Source: Syntrophaceae bacterium UBA7520
GTDB taxonomy: Bacteria; Desulfobacterota; Syntrophia; Syntrophales; Smithellaceae
DNA length: 33,871 nt
Reading direction: 5' to 3'
NCBI GenBank assembly: GCA_002478265.1
Contig: DLNC01000003.1
Coordinates: 180,044 to 213,914, forward strand
Positions 16,303 through 24,920 of this stretch are shown in pieces (the first letter of the stretch is position 1; each line of letters starts with the position of its first letter). The notes beneath the pieces are model-generated. The model saw nothing but the letters and a program-made list of their open reading frames with translations. It was not told where the DNA came from and searched no databases. The position numbers and the translations under genes are program-made.

Positions 16303-17390
16303 TGAACCCGCCGGCACATAACGTTTTTTCTTCGCGCCGGGCACGGCTCCGCCGCAAATTTTCTGGGCACAAAATTGATGCGCTATTGTTGTTCAATCTC
16401 AGCAACGTTTTTTATTTAACCGGTTTTAACGGCTCGGATGGCGCGCTTCTTTTAACGTCTTCCTTTACGAAGCTTTTTGTGGATGGCCGCTACACTGAGC
16501 AGGCCAACCGGCAGGCCAGAAATATAAAAGTTACGGAATATAAGGATAAAATTCAGGGAATTGCTTGCGCCATCAGGCAAAGCCGTTTCAAGCGGATAGG
16601 GTTTGACGCGGATTATCTGACATTTGAAACATATAAAAAAATAGCCGCTCGTCTCGATAAAATAATATTGACGCCTTTATCCGACGAGTTACAATTACTA
16701 CGCGCCTGCAAAGACAAAACGGAAATTAACTTAATGAAAAAAGCGGCCCAAATAGCTTCCGGCGCCATTTTTTCTCTGCTTGGCGAAATAAAGCAAGGTG
16801 TTTCGGAAAGAGATCTGGCGCTGCAACTCGAATTTAACGCGCGAAAATTAGGCGCCGACAAAGCGGCTTTCGAACCAATCATCGCTTCAGGAAAAAACGC
16901 TGCTTTTCCTCATGCGCATCCGACAAATAAAAAGATCAGAAGTGGCGATTTCATCGTTATAGATTTCGGCGTTAAGTATAAAGAGTACTGCTCGGACGAA
17001 ACCTGCACAGTCGCTTTCGGCAAATTGACAAACAAACAAAAACATGCTTATCAGGCGGTCAAAGACGCTCATGACCGGGCTATCGCCGCGGTAAAATCAA
17101 AGATTGAAGCAAGCGCGGTTGACGGCTGCGCGAGAAACGCTTTCAGCGAAAAATATCGTCCCTACTTTGTGCATGGCACAGGACACGGTATCGGCCTGGA
17201 GGTTCATGAAGCGCCGCGCCTCGCGCCTAATTCACATGACATCCTGGATAGCCAGATGGTGGTAACTGTAGAGCCGGGATTGTATTTCCCCGGGCAATGG
17301 GGCATCCGGATCGAAGACACTGTTTTGATAAAAGAAAATGGTTGCGAAAAACTTACAAAAATGGATAAAGGGCTCATTATCTTAGAATAA
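16302..17390 (+). CDS. M24-family aminopeptidase (Xaa-Pro peptidase type)
   Basis: 362 residues with the two-domain layout of bacterial Xaa-Pro aminopeptidases: an N-terminal creatinase-like domain (1-~130, ALLLFNLSNVFYLTGFNGSD) and a C-terminal pita-bread domain. All five dimetal ligands are visible: Asp221 (VIDFG), Asp232 (CSDETC), His295 (HGTGHGIG), Glu324 (VEPGLY) and Glu338 (RIEDTV). It removes N-terminal residues before proline or splits X-Pro dipeptides; which one is not decidable. In many bacteria this gene precedes efp, but here a GcvH-like gene follows. Confidence 0.92.
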   Translation: MNPPAHNVFSSRRARLRRKFSGHKIDALLLFNLSNVFYLTGFNGSDGALLLTSSFTKLFVDGRYTEQANRQARNIKVTEYKDKIQGIACAIRQSRFKRIGFDADYLTFETYKKIAARLDKIILTPLSDELQLLRACKDKTEINLMKKAAQIASGAIFSLLGEIKQGVSERDLALQLEFNARKLGADKAAFEPIIASGKNAAFPHAHPTNKKIRSGDFIVIDFGVKYKEYCSDETCTVAFGKLTNKQKHAYQAVKDAHDRAIAAVKSKIEASAVDGCARNAFSEKYRPYFVHGTGHGIGLEVHEAPRLAPNSHDILDSQMVVTVEPGLYFPGQWGIRIEDTVLIKENGCEKLTKMDKGLIILE

Positions 17391-17409
17391 ACACAGGGGT
17401 TAAGTTATT

Positions 17410-17808
17410 ATGAAGTTGTTTCCGGAAGATCTGCTTTATAGCCGTGAGCACGTTTGGGTGCGCGTTGACGGTTATATGGCCACAATAGGCATTACTGATT
17501 TCGCCCAGGAAAGCCTGGGAGAAATCTTATCCGTGGAATTTACGGATATAGACGATTACGTCGAGCGCGACGAGCCTTTTGGATCGATTGAATCCGCCAA
17601 GGCGGTTGTTGATTTGATCTCCCCGGTTAGCGGCACGGTGATCAGCATCAATGAAGATATCAACGATGACATCGGGATAATAAACAGCGATCCGCACGAC
17701 ACCGGCTGGCTGATTGTGGTGGAAATGGACGACCTGGAGCAGCTTGACGATTTGCTTGTCGCCTCCGCTTATCATGATTTCATATCCCAGGAAATGCACG
17801 GCCTCTGA
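17410..17808 (+). CDS. gcvH: GcvH-like lipoyl carrier protein
   Basis: 132 residues with the H-protein fold: LLYSREHVWVRVDG, IGITDFAQESLGEIL, the lipoylation site ESAKAV (Lys64), VSGTVISIN and a TGWLIVVEM strand. H-protein carries the aminomethyl group in the glycine cleavage system. No gcvT or gcvP is nearby. The segment after the lipoyl hairpin (NEDINDDIGIINSDPHDTGW) departs from the common form with a Pro-Glu-Leu-type motif. It may therefore be an orphan lipoyl carrier rather than the housekeeping H-protein. The lipoate ligase gene follows 67 bases later and is its likely modifying enzyme. Confidence 0.88.
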   Translation: MKLFPEDLLYSREHVWVRVDGYMATIGITDFAQESLGEILSVEFTDIDDYVERDEPFGSIESAKAVVDLISPVSGTVISINEDINDDIGIINSDPHDTGWLIVVEMDDLEQLDDLLVASAYHDFISQEMHGL

Positions 17809-17875
17809 TTATTTATATCATCAATATAAATCTTTTCTGAAACAGACATTTTTTATCGGTAGAAAGCTCAGGATT

Positions 17876-18721
17876 ATGGCCTGGAGATTAATTCAGTACG
17901 GTGTCCATAGTATTTTTGAAAGCATGGCCATTGATGAGGCCATTTTTCTGCATACGATAAAAAATAACGCCTCCCCTACCCTCAGATTTTACAGCACAAG
18001 TCCGGAAGCTGTTTCTCTTGGCTATTTTCAGGATGCGGGAAAGGAAATTAACTTGGAGAAATGCCAGCAGGAGGGCGTTGATGTCGTAAGAAGAATAACA
18101 GGAGGCAAGGCCGTTTTTCATTTTCAGGAAATAACCTATTGCGTGACTGCGGCTTCCGGAGAACCAATGTTCCCTAAAAATATCGCCGGAACATATAACA
18201 TCATCAGCGCGTGCCTTGCCCGTGGGTTGGGCTATCTGGGAATTGAGGCTTTTCTGGCCGAGGGAAAAAGAAAGGCAGCTGACGGTGATTTTGAATCTTT
18301 TTGCTTCGCCTCCCCATCGCAAAATGAACTTCTTGTTGAGGGAAGAAAAATCTGCGGCAGCGCTCAGATGAGAAAACACGGAGGATTTCTACAGCACGGC
18401 AGTTTGCTTACTTCTTTTGACGCGCAAAAAACCGCGTCCTTGCTGCTGCCGGATTGCGGCAAGGAAAAAGCGGCAACGATAAAAAAATCCGTAACGGCTC
18501 TTGACGAACACCTCAAAGAATCGTTGGCAACAAGCGAGATTTGTGCGATATTGAAAAAAGGATTCGCAGATCAACTGGGCATAGAATTGAAGGAAGGCAG
18601 GTTGACCGCGGAAGAAGAAAAATTAAAGAATATTTTGATAAAAAAATATGTCAGCACGGAATGGAATATGAAAATAATATCAATGTTCCGGCCTGATTTT
18701 AACCAGGAAGAGAATAAATGA
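17876..18721 (+). CDS. Lipoate-protein ligase A family protein
   Basis: 281 residues of the BPL/LplA/LipB fold. The nucleotide/lipoate loop RRITGGKAVFH (72-82) and the catalytic-lysine motif GRKICGSAQ (Lys158) are both present. It attaches lipoate or octanoate to the lysine of carrier proteins. ATG 17876 is chosen: the frame extends upstream to 17714, but that part overlaps gcvH, matches no family and lacks a start signal. The C-terminus overlaps hisC by 4 bases. LipM-type octanoyltransferases have the same fold, so the donor (free lipoate with ATP, or octanoyl-ACP) is open. Confidence 0.88.
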   Translation: MAWRLIQYGVHSIFESMAIDEAIFLHTIKNNASPTLRFYSTSPEAVSLGYFQDAGKEINLEKCQQEGVDVVRRITGGKAVFHFQEITYCVTAASGEPMFPKNIAGTYNIISACLARGLGYLGIEAFLAEGKRKAADGDFESFCFASPSQNELLVEGRKICGSAQMRKHGGFLQHGSLLTSFDAQKTASLLLPDCGKEKAATIKKSVTALDEHLKESLATSEICAILKKGFADQLGIELKEGRLTAEEEKLKNILIKKYVSTEWNMKIISMFRPDFNQEENK

Positions 18722-19788
18722 TTATAAAAAATATCATAAATAAAAATATTCTGCGGCAAAGCGGCTATCTGGCTCCCCAGGAAACAGGCGCGGTAAAATT
18801 AGACGCCAATGAAAATCCTTTTCCCCTCCAGGAGCCGCTGAAAAAGAAGCTTTTGAAAGAAATGGGCGGGGTAATTTTCAACCGCTATCCGGAAGCCGGC
18901 GCACCAATGCTGCGCGAAAAGTTCGCCCGATATTTCGGCGTAAAGAAAGACATGGTGCTTTTGGGAAATGGCTCCGATGAATTGATACAGCTTCTTTGCC
19001 TGACGCTGAAAGGCAAAATCAGTGGCGTGATGGTGCCCGTGCCAACTTTCTCCATGTATAAAATAATCTCCATTAATACGGGCAACAAAATAATGGAAAT
19101 TCCTCTGGATAAAGATTTCGATCTTGATTTCGACGCTATGCGGAGGAAAATTAAGCCTACCTTTCCCGCCCTGATTTTTTTGAGTTATCCGAACAGCCCC
19201 ACCGGCAATCTTTTCAACCGCGGGAAAATTGAAGCGCTGATTAAAAAAACTCCGGGCGTCGTGGTCATCGACGAAGCATATGCGGATTTTTCTGGCCAAA
19301 GTCTTTTACCGCTGCTTAAAAAATATAAAAACCTGATTTTTTTAAAAACACTGTCCAAAGCGGGACTGGCTTCGATGCGTCTTGGCTTTCTTATCGGCAA
19401 TAAAGAAATTGTCGCCCAGCTGGATAAAGTAAGGTTGCCCTATAATATAAACTGCCTTTCGCAGATAGCGGCGGATTTCTTCCTTGAAAACCGGCAGGAA
19501 TTCCGGGCGCAGAGCGCAAAAATCATTAAAAACCGCGAGATTCTTTACCGGAAAATGAAGAAAATCAACAGCATAACGCCATATCCCTCGCGCGCGAACT
19601 TCATTTTTTTTAGTTGCGCTTTTGATTCAGATAGAATATACGAAAAGCTCGCTGCCGCCGGAATTCTTGTCAAAAATTTAAACTCCGGACTTACGCGAAA
19701 TTGCATGCGGGTCACAGTGGGAACCCGCAAAGAAAACGAGGCTTTTTTAAATAATTTGGAAAAAGCGATATCCGAGTTAGGAGCGTGA
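18718..19788 (+). CDS. hisC: Histidinol-phosphate aminotransferase
   Basis: 356-residue fold-type I PLP aminotransferase. Typical HisC features: LDANENPFPLQEP at the N-terminus, GNGSDELIQLL (PLP phosphate), YPNSPTGN (Asn159), DEAYADF (Asp185, Tyr188), the Schiff-base lysine in TLSKAGLASMRLG (Lys214) and a C-terminal RVTVGT. It transaminates imidazole acetol phosphate in histidine synthesis. No other his genes are near; HisC-like enzymes can also serve aromatic amino acid or cobalamin routes. The ATG overlaps the ligase stop and a strong terminator follows. Confidence 0.92.
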   Translation: MIIKNIINKNILRQSGYLAPQETGAVKLDANENPFPLQEPLKKKLLKEMGGVIFNRYPEAGAPMLREKFARYFGVKKDMVLLGNGSDELIQLLCLTLKGKISGVMVPVPTFSMYKIISINTGNKIMEIPLDKDFDLDFDAMRRKIKPTFPALIFLSYPNSPTGNLFNRGKIEALIKKTPGVVVIDEAYADFSGQSLLPLLKKYKNLIFLKTLSKAGLASMRLGFLIGNKEIVAQLDKVRLPYNINCLSQIAADFFLENRQEFRAQSAKIIKNREILYRKMKKINSITPYPSRANFIFFSCAFDSDRIYEKLAAAGILVKNLNSGLTRNCMRVTVGTRKENEAFLNNLEKAISELGA

Positions 19789-19812
19789 TTTAAAATCAGT
19801 TGAAATAGTCTA

Positions 19813-19866
19813 AGGGTGGTTTACGGCGGAATTTTATTATGGCATCTGTCGTACTGCCCTTTTTTT
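19813..19866 (+). terminator. Rho-independent terminator between hisC and rpsU
   Basis: AGGGTGGT (19813-19820) pairs with ACTGCCCT (19853-19860), and ACGGC (19823-19827) pairs with GTCGT (19848-19852) inside it. This makes a 13-bp stem with a 2-base bulge and three G-U pairs. TTTTTT follows at 19861-19866. It ends the transcript through hisC and sits 30 bases before the rpsU start, so it could also act as a leader attenuator if the rpsU promoter lies upstream. Confidence 0.75.
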
Positions 19867-19896
19867 GTTTTTTAAATTTAAAAAGGAGGATATGCA

Positions 19897-20088
19897 TTGG
19901 AAGTAAAAGTAATTGACAACGACGTGGAGAAAGCTTTAAAAATTTTAAAAAACAAACTGTCCAAAAGCGGTTTGTTTAAGGAGCTGAAGGTCCGCCGCGC
20001 TTACGAAAAACCTTCGGTGAAAAAGAAAAGGAAAACCATCGAGGCCAGGCGCAGACTGGCTAAAGTCCAAAGACGCAGAAGCAGTTAA
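19897..20088 (+). CDS. rpsU: 30S ribosomal protein S21
   Basis: 63 residues, strongly basic, with the S21 pattern: VIDNDVEKALKILKNKLSKSG, then RRAYEKPSVKKKRK and an Arg-rich tail. Start is TTG at 19897, with a strong AAAAGGAGG (19881-19889) 7 bases before it. An ATG at 19892 lies only 2 bases from the SD and reads four codons (ATG CAT TGG AAG TAA), so it is not the start. The TTG may keep expression limited. Confidence 0.95.
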   Translation: MEVKVIDNDVEKALKILKNKLSKSGLFKELKVRRAYEKPSVKKKRKTIEARRRLAKVQRRRSS

Positions 20089-20134
20089 ATTATTTTTCGT
20101 CTATAATCATTAATTTTCTGTCGGAGGATTCCGC

Positions 20135-20788
20135 ATGGAAGAAAAACAATTTCTGATTGATTCATTTTCTATTGAAGAATCTTGGCGCATCTTCCGTATC
20201 ATGGCGGAATTTGTCGAATCCATTGAAGCCCTTTCTAAAATCCGCAATGCCGTGACGATCTTCGGCTCCGCCCGGCTTAAACCCGAAGACAAGTATTATC
20301 AGATGGCGGAATCGCTGGGGAGAGTTCTCGCACAAAGCGGCTTCAGCGTCATTACCGGCGGCGGCCCCGGCATCATGGAAGCGGCCAACAAGGGGGCCGC
20401 GGAGGCGGGCGGCAAATCGGTGGGCATGAATATCCGTCTCCCTTTCGAGCAAAAACCAAACCCCTATGCCAATCTGCAGATAGAGTATAAATACTTTTTC
20501 ATCCGCAAGGTAATGTTTGTCAAATACGCGTTGGCTTATGTTATCTTGCCGGGCGGCTACGGCACGATGGATGAGCTTTTTGAAGCGCTTACCCTGATTC
20601 AGACAAAGAGAGTGAAGAGTTTTCCGCTTATTCTGATGGGCAGCGAATACTGGCAAGGCCTCCTGGAATGGCTTAAAAACAGCATGCTGCATAAAGACAT
20701 GATCCTGCCCGCCGATTTCGAAATGATCCAAATCATAGACGATCCGGAACAGGTTGTCAGGCATATTAAAAAATATGTGATTGTTTAA
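20135..20788 (+). CDS. LOG-family (TIGR00730-type) Rossmann protein
   Basis: 217 residues of the lysine-decarboxylase-like/LOG family. Signatures: TIFGSARLKPED, GGGPGIMEAANKGA (nucleotide loop) and LPGGYGTMDELFEALTLIQT. Members hydrolyse nucleoside 5'-monophosphates to a base and ribose 5-phosphate (cytokinin-activating enzymes in plants, PpnN-like in bacteria). The old label lysine decarboxylase is incorrect for this family. CGGAGGA upstream supports the ATG. The substrate in this organism is not inferable. Confidence 0.9.
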   Translation: MEEKQFLIDSFSIEESWRIFRIMAEFVESIEALSKIRNAVTIFGSARLKPEDKYYQMAESLGRVLAQSGFSVITGGGPGIMEAANKGAAEAGGKSVGMNIRLPFEQKPNPYANLQIEYKYFFIRKVMFVKYALAYVILPGGYGTMDELFEALTLIQTKRVKSFPLILMGSEYWQGLLEWLKNSMLHKDMILPADFEMIQIIDDPEQVVRHIKKYVIV

Positions 20789-20817
20789 TTCCGCCTTTTT
20801 ATCTTAAAGGTTTAGCC

Positions 20818-22194
20818 TTGGAAAAAATTATTGCCAACCTCAATCAGGGCAAAGTATCGCCTTGCTACCTCCTGTATGGTGACGAAGAGTATCTCATTGC
20901 CGAAAGTGTCGATAGAATAATTGATAAGCTTGTGCCGGAGACGGATCGTGATTTCAGTCTTTTTTTTCTGGACGGAGAAGACGCAGAAACAGAGGATTTG
21001 CTGAAACTGATCGAGACCCCGTCGCTGCTGGGAAACCGTAAGGTGGTCGTGGTGAAAAACTCTGCGTTTTTTTCCTCACGTCACAACACCGCAGACATCA
21101 TCCAAAAAATAATCTCCAATATTGACGACCATCCTGACAAGGCGGCAAAATATTTCCATGTTTTTTTGAAAATTTCCGGAATGTCGCTAGAAGACCTGCA
21201 AAATAACGGCTGGAAAAAAATAAGCGACGAGCAATGGCGCGAAATCCTTGAGGGTGGAAATGGCGGACAAGAGCTCGAAAAATGGCTGCCCCGCATACTG
21301 GAAATTTACGACAATACCGTCTTTAAAACCAGGGCACCCGAAGGGGGAGAGGACGACGCGGAAAGAATCATGATGCTCGCGACCGCAACTGGTAATTGCG
21401 TCATTTTTACCACACCGCTAGTCGACAAGAGAAAAAAACTTTTCAAGATGATTGCCGAAAGTGGCGCGGCCGTGTATTGCGGCAAGCTTTCATCCGCTGC
21501 CGCGCAAAAAGATAATTTAATCAAAGAAGCGCAGCATCTTCTTCAAAAATACGGCAAAAAAATGTCGCCTGCCGCCTGGACGGAACTGGGTAAAAAAACG
21601 GGGTGGGACCTGAGGCGTTCGCTTGCCGAACTGGAAAAACTGATATTTTTCACTGGTGAACGCGAGATTATCGAGCAAAACGATGTCCTAGAACTTGTAG
21701 GCAAAACAAAGGAGGACTCCGTCTTCGATCTAACCTCCGCGCTGGGTCAGAAAAATATCGCGGCGGCGCTTTCCGCCTTAAAAGCTCTTTTGGAACAGGG
21801 GATGCATCCTTTGATGATTTTAACGATGCTCGCCAGAGAATTGCGGCTGCTTATTCAGGCCGGAATACTTTTGGATAAAAAAATATTGCCGCCCTGTAAA
21901 ACCAACGCGGAATATGGTTGGTTTCAAAAAAATGTTTATCCTTTAATTGCCGACCGAAAAGAAAAAAGCAACATCACGGCTGATTTGATTTTCAGCCAAC
22001 ACCCTTTTGTCATCTATAACGCCTGGAAAAATTGCGGCAACTTTTCTCTCTCCAAATTGACTGACCTTCTCCATGATTTGCTCGAGATAGATTTAGCGCT
22101 AAAATCTTCGGGTGCTGATCCGCGGATTTTATTGGAAAAATTCCTCGTTTGCGCCTGCGCGGCATATGACGGCAAAAAAACGCTTAATCAATAA
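20818..22194 (+). CDS. holA: DNA polymerase III delta subunit, with an internal insertion
   Basis: Clamp-loader delta subunit, opens the sliding clamp. Family features: LLYGDEEYLIAESVDRII (19-36), LLKLIETPSLLGNRKVVVVK (61-80), TTPLVDKRKKLFKMI, the AAA+ helical region SLAELEKLIFF, and the C-terminal collar with SVFDLTSALGQKN. The start is TTG at 20818. At 458 residues it is about 110 longer than usual (~340). The extra material is a block around residues 105-180, a Trp- and Glu-rich stretch between the first strand set and the VIFTTP strand. The sequence stays in frame with no low-complexity, so it looks like a real insertion. Confidence 0.9.
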   Translation: MEKIIANLNQGKVSPCYLLYGDEEYLIAESVDRIIDKLVPETDRDFSLFFLDGEDAETEDLLKLIETPSLLGNRKVVVVKNSAFFSSRHNTADIIQKIISNIDDHPDKAAKYFHVFLKISGMSLEDLQNNGWKKISDEQWREILEGGNGGQELEKWLPRILEIYDNTVFKTRAPEGGEDDAERIMMLATATGNCVIFTTPLVDKRKKLFKMIAESGAAVYCGKLSSAAAQKDNLIKEAQHLLQKYGKKMSPAAWTELGKKTGWDLRRSLAELEKLIFFTGEREIIEQNDVLELVGKTKEDSVFDLTSALGQKNIAAALSALKALLEQGMHPLMILTMLARELRLLIQAGILLDKKILPPCKTNAEYGWFQKNVYPLIADRKEKSNITADLIFSQHPFVIYNAWKNCGNFSLSKLTDLLHDLLEIDLALKSSGADPRILLEKFLVCACAAYDGKKTLNQ

Positions 22195-22208
22195 CATCCG
22201 AAGCTGAG

Positions 22209-22739
22209 CTAAAGCCTCTTCATTATTTTTTGCCTGCTTTTTTGCGCTCTGGACAATCTCCGGGACGGGCCCACTTTTTTTCTTTCTCTTTCCTGATTAT
22301 CTGCGGCGGCGTATTGTTTCGTTGTTGACGAATGGAGAGCTTTGTTCATCAGCGCTTCAAACTCCGCGGACGACAAAGCTGTTTTTCCGTAATTTTCGGC
22401 AAAGGAAATTATTTCGCGGTCGGAAGATACAACGATTGTTTCCTCTTCGGCATTTTCGATCATTCTTTTGATCACATCGTCGGCGTAATCGCCATAACCG
22501 GAATAGATAATATCCACATCGTAGTAGCGGTCGCGCTCTTCATATCGCTCTTCGCCCTGCCAGCCGTCAAAAACGACGGTGATTCTGTGTTCTTTTATTT
22601 TCTGGTAATCGCTCAAGAGTGAAAAAAGCGCGGCGCGCCCCGCCTCCAGGCTTTTTACCTCATAGCGACGCAGCGTTTTGGATTGGCGGATTAAATTATA
22701 ACCATCAATAATAATAAACATGTTTGAATATTGGCACAT
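22209..22739 (-). CDS. NYN-domain (YacP/DUF901-like) predicted ribonuclease
   Basis: 176 residues. A PIN-like NYN nuclease domain is shown by FIIIDGYNLIRQ (Asp12), VVFDGWQGEER, GDYADDVIKRMI and IVVSSDREIISFA, whose acidic residues would bind metal. A basic tail (RKKVGPSRRLSRAQKSRQK) probably contacts RNA. YacP/Rae1 in Bacillus cleaves mRNA in the ribosome A site; whether this protein does so is unknown. The ATG at 22739 has AGAAGG upstream on this strand, better than the internal ATG at 22721. It faces holA with 14 bases between stops. Confidence 0.87.
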   Translation of the reverse strand: MCQYSNMFIIIDGYNLIRQSKTLRRYEVKSLEAGRAALFSLLSDYQKIKEHRITVVFDGWQGEERYEERDRYYDVDIIYSGYGDYADDVIKRMIENAEEETIVVSSDREIISFAENYGKTALSSAEFEALMNKALHSSTTKQYAAADNQERERKKVGPSRRLSRAQKSRQKIMKRL

Positions 22740-22869
22740 AAAAGCGCCTTCTTCAACTGATTAATATTCCTTGTTTTTCCTTGACTTTGCCTGGTTTTCG
22801 CTGTTAGCTAGCCACATTTTATTGATGAAATTTTAGTTATTTATTAACAAATAAAGTTTGGAGGCACCT

Positions 22870-23727
22870 ATGGATTACAACAAAATTTGCGTCTTGGGAG
22901 CAGGGCTTATGGGCAGCGGCATCGCTCAGATTTGCGCGCAGGCGGGCATGAAAGTAACCCTGAGAGACATTGAACAAAAATTCATCGACGGCGGGATGAA
23001 TACAATTAAAAAAAACCTGAGTCGGGATGTGGAAAAGGGAAAAATAACAAAAGAACAGATGGATGCAGTTCTTTCGCGCATAAAACCAACTTTAGATTTG
23101 AAAGAAGCAGCGGCGGAGGCTGATATTGTCGTGGAAGTTGTGATTGAGGTAATGGAGGTAAAGAAGAAAGTTTACGCCGAACTCGAAGATATCGTGCCGA
23201 AACATTGCCTGTTTTTTACCAACACGTCCGGCTTGAGCATTACCGAAATGGCTTCGATTACCAGAAGGCCGGAGCGTTTTATCGGCACTCATTTTTTCAA
23301 TCCCGTGCCGGTGATGCGCCTGTTGGAAATAATCCGCGGCCTTCAGACTTCCGATGAAACGCTGGAAATCGCCAAAGCCTGGGGCAAAAAAATCGGCAAA
23401 GAAATTATTATCGTTAAGGAAGCGCCGGCATTTGTCGTTAACAGAGTCCTCTGCAGCATGATCAATGAAGCCTTCTTCGCTCTGGATGAAGGACTGGCTT
23501 CGGCGGAAGACATCGACAAGGGCATGATGCTGGGTTGCAACCACCCCATAGGCCCTCTGGCCCTGGCCGACCTTATCGGAAATGATACCTTGCTGCGCGT
23601 CATGGAAGGTCTGCACCGGGAACTGGGCGATAAATACCGTCCCGCGCAGTATTTAAGAAAGCTGGTGCGCGCCGGTCACTTCGGACGCAAAACGGGGCGT
23701 GGCGTCTACGATTACAGCAAAAAATAG
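22870..23727 (+). CDS. hbd: 3-hydroxyacyl-CoA (3-hydroxybutyryl-CoA) dehydrogenase
   Basis: NAD(P)-dependent oxidation of L-3-hydroxyacyl-CoA, in beta-oxidation or butyrate metabolism. 285 residues with the Rossmann motif VLGAGLMGSGIAQ (8-20), the catalytic segment GTHFFNPVPVM (His141), and the C-terminal domain with FVVNRVLC and CNHPIGPLALADLIGND. Start is ATG 22870, as GGAGG at 22860-22864 lies 5 bases upstream; the in-frame TTG at 22858 overlaps that site and is rejected. It stands alone, without thiolase, crotonase or acyl-CoA dehydrogenase genes nearby, and is followed by its own terminator. Confidence 0.93.
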   Translation: MDYNKICVLGAGLMGSGIAQICAQAGMKVTLRDIEQKFIDGGMNTIKKNLSRDVEKGKITKEQMDAVLSRIKPTLDLKEAAAEADIVVEVVIEVMEVKKKVYAELEDIVPKHCLFFTNTSGLSITEMASITRRPERFIGTHFFNPVPVMRLLEIIRGLQTSDETLEIAKAWGKKIGKEIIIVKEAPAFVVNRVLCSMINEAFFALDEGLASAEDIDKGMMLGCNHPIGPLALADLIGNDTLLRVMEGLHRELGDKYRPAQYLRKLVRAGHFGRKTGRGVYDYSKK

Positions 23728-23778
23728 ACGGTCCGGCAATCAAGATAATTGACCAGTTGTAACAAAACGAAATTGGCG

Positions 23779-23810
23779 GATCAGCCGTTAGGCCGCCGCT
23801 GGTCTTTTTT
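23779..23810 (+). terminator. Rho-independent terminator after the hydroxyacyl-CoA dehydrogenase
   Basis: GATCAGC (23779-23785) pairs with GCTGGTC (23798-23804), 7 pairs with one G-U, around a 12-base loop, directly followed by T6 (23805-23810). A competing GC stem (23775-23779 with 23793-23797) is also possible. It separates this gene from the downstream flavoprotein gene. Confidence 0.75.
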
Positions 23811-23859
23811 GCGGCGCTATTAATCAGCGCGCGGCCTATAAATTAATCAGGAGACTTTT

Positions 23860-24897
23860 ATGAAAACGAGAATTACAGAACTTTTCGGCATTAAATACCC
23901 GATTATCTTATCAGGAATGAGCTGGATCAGCGTGCCGAAAATGGTGGCCGCTGTTTCCAATGCCGGCGGCCTGGGAATTTTGGCCACCGGTCCTTACAAC
24001 GCGCAGCAGACACGCGAAGCTATCAGAGAAATCCGCGCTCTCACCGATAAACCTTTTGGGGCAAATGCCACGCTTCTTTTCCCGGGCGCGTCTGAAAACG
24101 CCCGCGTGTTACTGGAAGAAAAAGTGCCGGTGATTAATTTTTCCTTAGGCAAGGGTGATTGGCTGGTCAAAGAAGCTCATGCCTACGGTGGAAAAGTCAT
24201 TGCCACGGTTGTTAACGTCCACCATGCCAAGCGCGCCGCGGATTACGGCACGGACGCCATAATCGCCACCGGCCACGAAGCGGCGGCGCACGGAGATTTT
24301 GTGACTTCCCTTGTGCTGATTCCCCGCCTTGCTGACGCCGTGAACATTCCCATAATTGCCGCCGGCGGCTTTGCCGACGGCCGGGGACTGGCGGCGGCGC
24401 TGGCGCTGGGCGCCGAGGGAATCGCCATGGGCACACGCTTTATGACAACAAAAGAAAGCCCGCTGCATGCGGTTTACAAGAATCTTTCCATCGAAAAAGA
24501 TATCTCCGACACGCTGTACTCCGACCGTTTTGACGGTCTGTTCTGCCGCGTTTTGGACACACCCGCGGCGCAAAAAGCCATTAAGCGCGGCTTGAATTTA
24601 CCGGCGGCTTTTTTTAACGCACGGCTTATCGCCGAACAGCTGGGTTTGCCCTTCGGCAAGTTATTCCTTGGCGTTCTTCTCTCCGGCTGGAAAAACGCGC
24701 GCCAGCTGGCTTTCATGGCCAACGGCTTCAAGGCAATTAAAATTGCCACGGAGGATGGAGATACAAAAAAAGGCGTTCTTCCCGTGGGACAGTCCACCGG
24801 CCTGATTCATGAAGAGCCCACCGTTGCCGAACTTATCGAAAAGATGGTAAGAGAGGCAAAAAAGCGCGGACAAATACTCAACTCACAATTATCCTGA
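23860..24897 (+). CDS. Nitronate monooxygenase (2-nitropropane dioxygenase) family flavoprotein
   Basis: 345-residue TIM-barrel FMN protein. Seen: N-terminal LFGIKYPIILSGMSWIS, AVSNAGGLGILATG, ATGHEAAAHGD (the GHEAGGH-like flavin/active-site loop), IPIIAAGGFADGRGLAAALA and GIAMGTRFMTTKE. The family includes nitronate monooxygenases and FabK-type enoyl-ACP reductases. In anaerobes such proteins are common and their natural substrate is mostly unknown, so an oxygenase role is not implied. AGGAGAC precedes the ATG. Confidence 0.88.
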   Translation: MKTRITELFGIKYPIILSGMSWISVPKMVAAVSNAGGLGILATGPYNAQQTREAIREIRALTDKPFGANATLLFPGASENARVLLEEKVPVINFSLGKGDWLVKEAHAYGGKVIATVVNVHHAKRAADYGTDAIIATGHEAAAHGDFVTSLVLIPRLADAVNIPIIAAGGFADGRGLAAALALGAEGIAMGTRFMTTKESPLHAVYKNLSIEKDISDTLYSDRFDGLFCRVLDTPAAQKAIKRGLNLPAAFFNARLIAEQLGLPFGKLFLGVLLSGWKNARQLAFMANGFKAIKIATEDGDTKKGVLPVGQSTGLIHEEPTVAELIEKMVREAKKRGQILNSQLS

Positions 24898-24920
24898 AAT
24901 ACCGCCTGGAGAGAATAATT

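Noticed and set aside
17714..17875. N-terminal extension of the lipoate ligase overlapping gcvH
   Set aside because: The 54 extra residues are Trp/Ser/Tyr-rich out-of-frame gcvH sequence; the family begins at MAWRLIQYG.
22781..22809. TTGACT as a promoter of the hydroxyacyl-CoA dehydrogenase gene
   Set aside because: No acceptable -10 at 16-18 bases (TTAGCT or TAGCTA); too weak to list, although some promoter must exist in 22740-22869.
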